Program-made: the position numbers and the translations under genes
The notes under the pieces: generated by a model
The model's input: the letters and a program-made list of their open reading frames with translations, nothing else
The model's database searches: none
What the model was told of the DNA's origin: nothing
Assembly (NCBI RefSeq): GCF_900240265.1
Contig: NZ_LT964739.1
Location: 1,611,953 to 1,629,801 of the forward strand
From: Galactobacillus timonensis
GTDB lineage: Bacteria; Bacillota_I; Bacilli_A; Erysipelotrichales; Erysipelotrichaceae
Length of the DNA stretch: 17,849 bases
Reading direction: 5' to 3'
Shown here: positions 13,129 through 17,849 of the stretch, in pieces
Layout of the letters: the number at the start of each line of letters is the position of its first letter
How positions within the stretch are numbered: the stretch's first letter is position 1

Positions 13129-14451
13129 TCAGAACTTGATTTCGTTCTGGTGCGAAGCGTAGAGGTATTCATCTACGGTGTAGATGACGCGGTCCTTGAC
13201 CAGTGAAAGCGGATCGTTGTGCAGTCTGCCTTCACGTACCTTCGTATACTCCAGCGGCATGAACTGACTCAGAACGCCCAGCGGAACTCCATCCTTGAAG
13301 TTGTTGAAGAGAACTTCCTGAGCCTTTCTGACTTCTTCCGTCGGCATGTAGTAGCGGCTGCGGTCGGAGAAAGAGAACTTACGGCGGTAGGCAATTTCTG
13401 CCGGGGTGCCGTGATAGTGCTTCTGGTAGTAGACAGGGTTGGCAACCATGGCGGCGTCAAGTACTTCCATGAAGTGGCTCTGCTTCTCAGGCTGATCTGC
13501 AAAGACTTCTTTCTCAGCATAAGCCAGAGCGAACAGACCTTCACGTGCCGCAAAGGAGAGTCCCGGACCGACCTTCAGAATTCCGACACCGTCTTCGACG
13601 AGCTCACGCAGCGCATACTTTGTCTGATAGTCGGTGGAGTGACCTTCGAAGACGAAGTTGGGATATTCCTTGATAGAAGCCATGAGGTCCACGGCCTTGG
13701 AACGATCATACGGTGTGCAGCCGGCATCTTTTTCTTCAACGCCCGGCTGAACGACGAAGCCGACAACCTGATTCCATGCCTCATCCAGACCATGTTCATG
13801 GAATGACTTTTCGAAAATGGAAACAGTATTCTTGAAGTCTTCGACTTTGGTGACCTGAAGACCTGTATCAACAGACTGCTGACTTCCGCCCGGAATCGGA
13901 ACTTCGGAACCGACGATGTAAACCGGATGAACTGCGTTCGGATTTGTCTTGAGCAGCTCCTTGTAGGAATCTTCCGCTACCTGGGCAAGCTCGGCGCCGC
14001 GGCGGGAAATGACTTCATCCGAAAGACGGGTATCGGGATCATCAGAAGCAACCTTCATCGAAGTGTCGAGATGAATCTTGGTGAAGCCGGCAAGAACGAA
14101 CTGACGGATCAGTTCACGTGCCTCGGCCATTGCCTTGTCTTCGTTATAACGGGTGAAGGTCAGCGGTCCGAGATGGTCGCCGCCGAGAATGATCTGGCTC
14201 ATCGGAATTCCTTCTTCGCCGGCAAGGCGCTGAATGAATTTCATGAAGTCGGCCGGCTTCATGCCGGTATAGCCGCCATACTGGTCAACCTGGTTGGCTG
14301 TAGCCTCAATCAGCAGGACGGAGCTGGTTTCCTTTGCCCGCTCCATGCATGCGCGCAAGACAATCTCGCTGCTGGTGCAGGCGGAATAGATGCCAACCTG
14401 CTTTCCTTCCTTCTGCAGACGAACAACGTGTTTAAGAGGATGTTCATTCAT
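13129..14451 (-). CDS. gatZ: D-tagatose-1,6-bisphosphate aldolase accessory subunit, GatZ/KbaZ family
   Basis: GatZ/KbaZ is needed for full activity of the class II aldolase GatY/KbaY, which splits tagatose-1,6-bisphosphate into dihydroxyacetone phosphate and glyceraldehyde-3-phosphate. The 440-residue protein matches the family from end to end: IEATANQVDQYGGYTG at 48-63, LGGDHLGP at 89-96, IHLDTSM at about 125-131, GSEVPIPGG, VVQPGVE, EGHSTDYQT and LKVGPGLSFAAREGLFAL. It is slightly longer than E. coli KbaZ (about 426). Older annotations called this family tagatose-6-phosphate kinase, so that name may appear for homologues. AAAGGAG precedes the ATG. It fits as the last step of the galactosamine pathway encoded nearby, yet no GatY/KbaY partner is in the window. 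It has its own promoter and shares a terminator with the convergent upstream gene. Confidence 0.9.
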   Translation of the reverse strand: MNEHPLKHVVRLQKEGKQVGIYSACTSSEIVLRACMERAKETSSVLLIEATANQVDQYGGYTGMKPADFMKFIQRLAGEEGIPMSQIILGGDHLGPLTFTRYNEDKAMAEARELIRQFVLAGFTKIHLDTSMKVASDDPDTRLSDEVISRRGAELAQVAEDSYKELLKTNPNAVHPVYIVGSEVPIPGGSQQSVDTGLQVTKVEDFKNTVSIFEKSFHEHGLDEAWNQVVGFVVQPGVEEKDAGCTPYDRSKAVDLMASIKEYPNFVFEGHSTDYQTKYALRELVEDGVGILKVGPGLSFAAREGLFALAYAEKEVFADQPEKQSHFMEVLDAAMVANPVYYQKHYHGTPAEIAYRRKFSFSDRSRYYMPTEEVRKAQEVLFNNFKDGVPLGVLSQFMPLEYTKVREGRLHNDPLSLVKDRVIYTVDEYLYASHQNEIKF

Positions 14452-14477
14452 ATGGAAAAAGCTCCTTTTCTCAGGCT

Positions 14478-14507
14478 ATTATAGCAAGGGCGGTTTGCGC
14501 TATTAAA
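14478..14507 (-). promoter_or_regulatory. gatZ promoter
   Basis: On the minus strand TATAAT (14478-14483) is preceded by TTTAAT (14502-14507) at 18-bp spacing. The -10 region TTGCTATAAT and the -35 TTTAAT are the same as those of agaS (spacing 17). Confidence 0.55.
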
Positions 14508-14535
14508 CGCGGCAGTTGCACTTTTGGAGAGAGAA

Positions 14536-15315
14536 ATGGAAGTCAGTGTTCAAGGTTTGAATCATCCCAATCAGGATGCGGCAGGAAGCAGGGATCAGAC
14601 TTTCTGGGTGCTGGATGGGGCGACGCCTTTATTTCCGCCTGTTCTTGGCGGTGGTGATGTGGAGGGCACGGTTCAACGCATCTCTCAACACCTGTTTCTT
14701 CATGCGGATAGGATTTGTGATCTGCGCATTCTGCTGGAAGCCGCGGTCAAGGAAGTGGAGCAGGAATATCGTCAGTCGCTCAGGGACTTCGATGCGATTG
14801 AGAAGTATCGTCTGCCAACGTTTGCCTGTGCGCTGGGAAGAATTGAGAAAAATGAGCTTTCGTATCTGATCCTTGCGGATTGTGAGATCCGGACTTCTCT
14901 GGGAAAACGCTTTACGGATCCTTCCTTTGCGATGACTTCCGCAGCCAATCGCGAAAACGAAAAACGGATTTTGAAGAAGTATGGAGCGGACAGCTTTGAA
15001 ACGATGGCAGAGCTTCAAAGAAAAGAGGCGCTGGAAGAGTTCTGGGAAATGAACCGGAAACAGCGGATGGCACTCAATACGCCCGGTGGCTATTGGGTCG
15101 GATCGCTCGATGGCACTGGCATTGCGCATGCGTTCTGTGGAACGGTGCAGCTGCAGGAAGGCGAGCATGTGTATGCAATGTCGGATGGATTTGCACATCT
15201 TGCGGATGCGGATCCCGTAATTCTGACCATTATTTCCGAAGAAGAAATGAAAAAGAGAATCAATGAGCTTCGTTATATTACGGATGATGATGTGACGATG
15301 ATCCGTATGCGATGA
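14536..15315 (+). CDS. PP2C-like protein phosphatase family protein
   Basis: The 259-residue protein has the acidic landmarks of the metal-dependent PP2C fold: NQDA at 12-15, VLDGATPLF at 25-33, an aspartate at 115 in LADCEI, MSDGFAHLAD at 215-224 and a terminal DDDVTMIRM at 250-258. These are the likely Mg/Mn-binding positions, so it is probably a soluble Ser/Thr phosphatase or relative, though it diverges from standard PP2C and its substrate is unknown. The start is ATG 14536, with GGAGAGAG just upstream; a TTG at 14524 in frame overlaps that site and is less likely. The HAD gene begins at its stop codon, so the two are probably one operon. It is divergent from gatZ with 84 bp between the starts. 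Confidence 0.7.
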   Translation: MEVSVQGLNHPNQDAAGSRDQTFWVLDGATPLFPPVLGGGDVEGTVQRISQHLFLHADRICDLRILLEAAVKEVEQEYRQSLRDFDAIEKYRLPTFACALGRIEKNELSYLILADCEIRTSLGKRFTDPSFAMTSAANRENEKRILKKYGADSFETMAELQRKEALEEFWEMNRKQRMALNTPGGYWVGSLDGTGIAHAFCGTVQLQEGEHVYAMSDGFAHLADADPVILTIISEEEMKKRINELRYITDDDVTMIRMR

Positions 15316-15329
15316 CAGGGAGAAAAAGG

Positions 15330-16007
15330 ATGATCAAGGGAATTCTGTTTGATTTTGACGGGACATTGTCCTATCGGGTGGAGTCGGCCTACTTTATGTA
15401 CCGCTATCTGCTGCATTCGATGTTTCCGGAAATGGATGTGCACTCGATTGAGTTCGAGGCGCGGGTGCAGCGATGCATGTTATGGGATGAATTCGGCACC
15501 ATCAACAAGCGCCATGCCTTGACGATGATCAAGGAGAAGTGGAAGCCGGATCTTGACGTGGAGAAGTATGTTGAGATCTGGTACCGGCTGTTTCCGCAGT
15601 ACCAGGTGGCGATGCCGGATGCATATGCGGTGTTGGACCGGCTGAAGGAGAAGTATGTTCTGGGCCTTGTGAGCAATGGCCATCTGGATACGCAGGAGCC
15701 GAAGATTGATATTCTGGATCTTCACCCATATTTCAAGACGGAAATCATCTCGAAGGATTTTGGAGTTGATAAGCCGGATGTTCGCATTTATAACGAGGCG
15801 GCGAAGCGGCTTGGTCTGAAGTGTGAGGAAATTGCCTTTATCGGCGATACGTTTGATACAGATATCCTCGGGGCCAGTAAGGCGGGCATGATGCCGGTGT
15901 GGTACTGCTACGAGCATCGGTGCGTGACGCTGTATGACGTGTGCATGGTTTCGAACTTCAAGGAGATCGGTGATCTGTTCCTGGACCATGCCGAATGGAA
16001 TCATTAG
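15330..16007 (+). CDS. HAD-superfamily phosphatase
   Basis: The 225-residue protein carries all four HAD motifs. Motif I is DFDGTL with nucleophile D8 and D10. Motif II is S115 in GLVSNGH. Motif III is K148 in GVDKPD. Motif IV is IGDTFDTDILGA with D173 and D178. A helical cap lies between about 15 and 95 (C1 type), as in phosphoglycolate, pyrophosphate or nucleotide phosphatases of the PpaX/YjjG group; the substrate cannot be read. I prefer ATG 15330, seven bases behind GGGAG, since the protein then begins MIKGILFDFDGTL. An ATG at 15312 overlaps the previous stop codon as ATGA and would add six residues. Its stop lies 35 bp before the non-coding mobile element. Confidence 0.85.
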   Translation: MIKGILFDFDGTLSYRVESAYFMYRYLLHSMFPEMDVHSIEFEARVQRCMLWDEFGTINKRHALTMIKEKWKPDLDVEKYVEIWYRLFPQYQVAMPDAYAVLDRLKEKYVLGLVSNGHLDTQEPKIDILDLHPYFKTEIISKDFGVDKPDVRIYNEAAKRLGLKCEEIAFIGDTFDTDILGASKAGMMPVWYCYEHRCVTLYDVCMVSNFKEIGDLFLDHAEWNH

Positions 16008-16034
16008 GATGGAAACAGAGACCGTCAACAGCTA

Positions 16035-16042
16035 AAATAATA
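16035..16042. repeat. Target-site duplication of the 418-bp element, left copy
   Basis: AAATAATA occurs here and at 16461-16468, flush with both terminal repeats. The match extends to nine bases (AAATAATAA), so the exact length is eight or nine. Eight makes the two terminal repeats symmetrical. Confidence 0.7.
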
Positions 16043-16068
16043 AAGGCCGGATTTGCACACGGGTGCTA
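16043..16068 (+). repeat. Left terminal inverted repeat of the 418-bp element
   Basis: Begins AAGGCCGGATTTGCACACGG. It matches the reverse complement of 16435-16460 at 25 of 26 positions. Confidence 0.85.
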
Positions 16069-16117
16069 ATTGGCATACGATTATGGCAGTTCCGACAGGA
16101 ACTTAGAAAGTATGCTC

Positions 16118-16186
16118 AGGCAGGCAGCTGTGTACTTGGTGCGTGGTGGCCCTGCACTGCTGTCTGCCTAAGTCTAGGGCCACCAC
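16118..16186 (+). ncRNA. Predicted H-type pseudoknot with two 11-bp stems
   Basis: Stem A pairs 16118-16128 (AGGCAGGCAGC) with 16159-16169 (GCTGTCTGCCT), including one G-U pair. Inside its loop, 16143-16153 (GTGGTGGCCCT) pairs perfectly with 16176-16186 (AGGGCCACCAC), which lies downstream of stem A. The two stems therefore interlock. The single wobble pair is a G-U only in a plus-strand transcript (C-A on the other), which weakly favours plus-strand transcription. No match to a known RNA family is recognised. Confidence 0.6.
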
Positions 16187-16300
16187 CCCAATGAACTCAA
16201 AGCCGAATCGATTCAAATCCCGGCGTAAAACGCCCTGGGATTTGTTGCCTGTCCGCACTTCTTCCGAAGACTTTATTCGGAATGACGTCATAACCCATTA

Positions 16301-16437
16301 CAGCCAGCGTCATCAACGCACCAAATGATATCTACGAAAAGATCGACCTTCTGTTAAATCTAGGTTTTGAAACGCCTGAAACGCTTAGATACAGAACATT
16401 GTTTGCCGGAAAGAAGGCAAAATCAGGGGGGCGATAG
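16301..16437 (+). pseudogene. Possible C-terminal gene remnant inside the 418-bp element
   Basis: After a TAA at 16291-16293 this frame stays open to the TAG at 16435-16437, which lies in the right terminal repeat. The translation includes NDIYEKIDLLLNLGFETPET and then LRYRTLFAGKKAKSGGR, which looks protein-like. There is no ATG, GTG or binding site at its beginning. A stop codon in a terminal repeat is typical of a transposase, so this may be the tail of the parent element's gene. The family is unrecognised and the stretch is short, so it may be chance. Confidence 0.3.
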
Positions 16438-16460
16438 CACCCGTGTGCAAATCCGGCCTG
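16435..16460 (-). repeat. Right terminal inverted repeat of the 418-bp element
   Basis: Read on the minus strand it begins CAGGCCGGATTTGCACACGG. It matches the left end at 25 of 26 positions. Confidence 0.85.
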
Positions 16461-16468
16461 AAATAATA
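16461..16468. repeat. Target-site duplication of the 418-bp element, right copy
   Basis: AAATAATA directly follows the right terminal repeat and lies just ahead of the GGGGG ribosome binding site of the lipoprotein gene. Confidence 0.7.
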
Positions 16469-16480
16469 AGCGGGGGATTT

Positions 16481-17644
16481 ATGAAAACAGGAAAATTAAT
16501 CATCTCATTATTACTGGCAGCTTCTATGCTTGCCGGCTGCGGTTCTTCGCAGGCTGCGGCAGCTTCTTCGGCACCTGCTGAAACGACAGCGGCTGTTGAA
16601 ACAACGGCAGCAGTAGAGGATACGGGCTCGGTTACGATCACGGATCATGCGGGCAGAACGGTCACGGTTCCAACCAATCCGAAGAAGGTTGTGGTCGCGG
16701 ACATTTATCCGCTGGCTTCGGTATTGACGGTGTATCTGAATTCGTGCGACAGCATCATTGCGATGGAGCCGACAAGCATGTCTGCGGCAAAGAACGGTGT
16801 ACTTTCGCAGCTCTATCCGGATATCGTCAATGTGGATACGGAAATTCTGAACGGCGATGATCTCAACGTTGAGGCAGTTGCAGCACTGGAGCCGGATATC
16901 GTTTATTACAATGCCGGCAATTCTTCGGAAGCAGAGATGCTTGAGAACGCGGGTCTGACGGCGGTTGGTTTCTCACCGACCAAGTTCAACTATGACTGCA
17001 TTGAGACCTTCAATCAGTGGATTGCGCTTCTGGATCAGATTTATCCGGGTATGGCAGGGTCGCGGACGACACTGGCTTCGGATACTGCGACCAAGGTTTA
17101 CAATGAGGTCAGCAGCCGTGTGCAGGATCTGGCCGATGATCAGAAGCAGACGGTTTTGTTCCTGTTCCAGTACGATGATACGAAAATGGTCACCTCGGGA
17201 TCGAATTTCTTCGGTCAGTGGTGGTGCGATGCGGTTGGCGCTCTGAATGCGGCCAACGAGATTCCGGCGGAAAACAAGAATGCGGCCATTACGATGGAGC
17301 AGGTATATGCATGGAATCCAGATGTCATCATTCTTACCAACTTTACGCCGACGAAGCCGGAGGATCTGTACAACAATGCGGTTGGCAGTGATGACTGGAG
17401 CTCTGTGAAGGCAGTGCAGGACAAGCGCGTTTACAAGATGCCGATGGGAACGTACCGCTCTTATACGCCGAGCGTTGATACGCCGATGGTGCTGGAGTGG
17501 ATGGCACAGGTTGTGTATCCGGATCTGTTCTCGGACTATGACATTGATGCGGATGTGAAGGCATACTATCAGGATGTCTTCGGCGTTTCGCTTACGGATG
17601 ATCAGATTTCCATGATGTATCCGTCGACGGCAACCGGAAACTGA
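16481..17644 (+). CDS. Lipoprotein substrate-binding protein of an ABC importer (FecB/BtuF type)
   Basis: The 387-residue protein has a lipoprotein signal peptide (MKTGKLIISLLLAASMLAGC, lipobox LAGC, lipidated Cys20). A low-complexity Ala/Thr/Glu linker (about 21-49) follows, then a class III periplasmic-binding fold: VTITDHAGRTVTVPTNPKKVVV (residues about 51-72, given here in part by its start and end), LNVEAVAALEPDIVYYN, WNPDVIILTNFTP and VYKMPMGTYRS. This group binds iron-siderophores, haem, cobalamin or similar ligands outside the membrane; the ligand cannot be read. ATG 16481 follows GGGGG (16472-16476). The frame is open upstream into the 418-bp element, but that part is not coding. No permease or ATPase gene is in the window: a terminator and an insertion sequence follow. 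Expression may be affected by the element inserted 20 bases before the start codon. Confidence 0.88.
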   Translation: MKTGKLIISLLLAASMLAGCGSSQAAAASSAPAETTAAVETTAAVEDTGSVTITDHAGRTVTVPTNPKKVVVADIYPLASVLTVYLNSCDSIIAMEPTSMSAAKNGVLSQLYPDIVNVDTEILNGDDLNVEAVAALEPDIVYYNAGNSSEAEMLENAGLTAVGFSPTKFNYDCIETFNQWIALLDQIYPGMAGSRTTLASDTATKVYNEVSSRVQDLADDQKQTVLFLFQYDDTKMVTSGSNFFGQWWCDAVGALNAANEIPAENKNAAITMEQVYAWNPDVIILTNFTPTKPEDLYNNAVGSDDWSSVKAVQDKRVYKMPMGTYRSYTPSVDTPMVLEWMAQVVYPDLFSDYDIDADVKAYYQDVFGVSLTDDQISMMYPSTATGN

Positions 17645-17683
17645 TCATTCCGACTGGAGTTCAAAGAGATCGATAAAAGTACC

Positions 17684-17713
17684 AGGGCTGGCGCAGCTGC
17701 CAGCCCTTTATAG
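17684..17713 (+). terminator. Intrinsic terminator behind the lipoprotein gene
   Basis: AGGGCTGGC (17684-17692) pairs perfectly with GCCAGCCCT (17699-17707) around GCAGCT, followed by TTATAG. The T run is short, probably because the insertion sequence begins at 17714. The eight bases before the element (17706-17713, CTTTATAG) would be its target duplication, but the other side is beyond the window. Confidence 0.75.
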
Positions 17714-17849
17714 GGCGATCTAAATTTATCTGGGGAGGCCCCGAAAACGAAGTAAAAAAACTTGGGGTGTCGGGGTACCCCAAGAAGGTTTATCCCACCA
17801 CGAAACCGTCTGGTAAAACAGGCGGTTTTTGAATGGAAAGGAAAAGGAG
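17714..17849 (-). mobile_element. Left end of a second copy of the ISL3-family element, cut by the window edge
   Basis: All 136 bases are identical to 5763-5898 by direct comparison, in the same orientation, including the terminal repeat, the subterminal hairpin and the operon-end hairpin. The window ends eight bases before the stop codon of the 99-residue gene would be reached. The abrupt end in a repeat suggests an assembly break. Confidence 0.93.

Larger units (their letters stand above)
16043..16460. mobile_element. 418-bp non-autonomous element with inverted ends and dense RNA structure
   Basis: The ends, 16043-16068 and 16435-16460, are inverted repeats of 26 bp with one mismatch (outermost base). 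AAATAATA flanks both. No intact gene lies inside; the 186-base frame at 16143-16328 overlaps perfect stems and has no binding site. The interior is rich in pairing on the plus strand: GCATAC (16073-16078) with GTATGC (16110-16115), AGTTCC (16088-16093) with GGAACT (16098-16103), a pseudoknot at 16118-16186, CAAATCCC-GGCG (16214-16225) with CGCC and GGGATTTG (16231-16244), TTCCGAA (16262-16268) with TTCGGAA (16276-16282), and TTTGCC (16402-16407) with GGCAAA (16416-16421). I cannot assign it to a known element or RNA class. It interrupts what was probably a gap of about 46 bp between the HAD and lipoprotein genes. Confidence 0.75.

Noticed and set aside
16206..16225. tRNA T-arm-like string (GATTCAAATCCCGG)
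   Set aside because: The flanking bases do not form a T-stem, and the segment fits instead a perfect hairpin with 16231-16244. No acceptor or anticodon arm is present.
16143..16328. Small plus-strand frame inside the 418-bp element as a protein gene
   Set aside because: It crosses stem B of the pseudoknot and two perfect hairpins, has no ribosome binding site, and its translation looks random.
16043..16460. Cobalamin or other riboswitch controlling the lipoprotein gene
   Set aside because: No B12-box or other riboswitch core that I know is present, and the inverted ends with flanking duplication point to insertion and not an evolved leader.
1..17849. CRISPR arrays, prophage genes, rRNA or tRNA genes
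   Set aside because: I found no regularly spaced repeats, phage structural or integrase genes, or tRNA/rRNA signatures in either strand.

Overview
The window looks like a chromosomal segment from a mid-GC member of the Bacillota, probably a gut-associated one. The evidence is AGGAGG-type ribosome binding sites, tight hairpin terminators, a mannose-family PTS and an ISL3-family insertion sequence. Erysipelotrichaceae is my guess from overall impression only. Both edges look like assembly breakpoints: the last 136 bases repeat exactly the first 136 bases of the insertion sequence at 5763-8406.

Layout. 198-2043 (+) holds an RlmI-type 23S rRNA methyltransferase and a flavin reductase with a CxxCxxCx5C motif. 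2149-3845 (-) holds a nagA/agaA-type deacetylase overlapping a small membrane-protein gene. 4030-5690 (+) is agaS-agaF. 5763-8406 is a complete three-gene ISL3-family element with an 8-bp target duplication. 8410-9588 (-) is an AraC-family regulator, divergent from 9807-11984 (+), agaV-agaW-agaE. 12020-12247 (-) and 12337-13038 (+) are two divergent membrane-anchored proteins of unknown function around an 18-bp perfect palindrome. 13129-14451 (-) is gatZ/kbaZ. 14536-16007 (+) is a PP2C-like phosphatase followed by a HAD hydrolase. 16043-16460 is a 418-bp non-coding element with terminal inverted repeats. 16481-17644 (+) is a lipoprotein substrate-binding protein, followed by a terminator and the left end of a second IS copy.

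How it works together. The aga genes form most of a galactosamine / N-acetylgalactosamine pathway. AgaV (IIB), AgaW (IIC), AgaE (IID) and AgaF (IIA) would import and phosphorylate the sugar, the deacetylase would remove acetate, and AgaS would deaminate and isomerise to tagatose-6-phosphate. GatZ would support cleavage of tagatose-1,6-bisphosphate. Tagatose-6-phosphate kinase and the catalytic aldolase subunit (GatY/KbaY) are not in the window. The AraC-family protein between the two PTS parts is the likely local regulator; direct repeats 21 bp apart lie upstream of agaV and a related sequence lies between nagA and agaS.

The most unusual object is the element at 16043-16460. It has 26-bp terminal inverted repeats (25/26), an 8-bp flanking duplication, no complete gene, and an interior dense in RNA structure, including a pseudoknot made of two 11-bp stems. 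It looks like a non-autonomous mobile element that carries or is a structured RNA, inserted just upstream of the ribosome binding site of the lipoprotein gene. The second notable pattern is that both visible copies of the ISL3-family element sit directly behind the hairpin of an intrinsic terminator, and one of them has cut the AraC-family gene off from its terminator.
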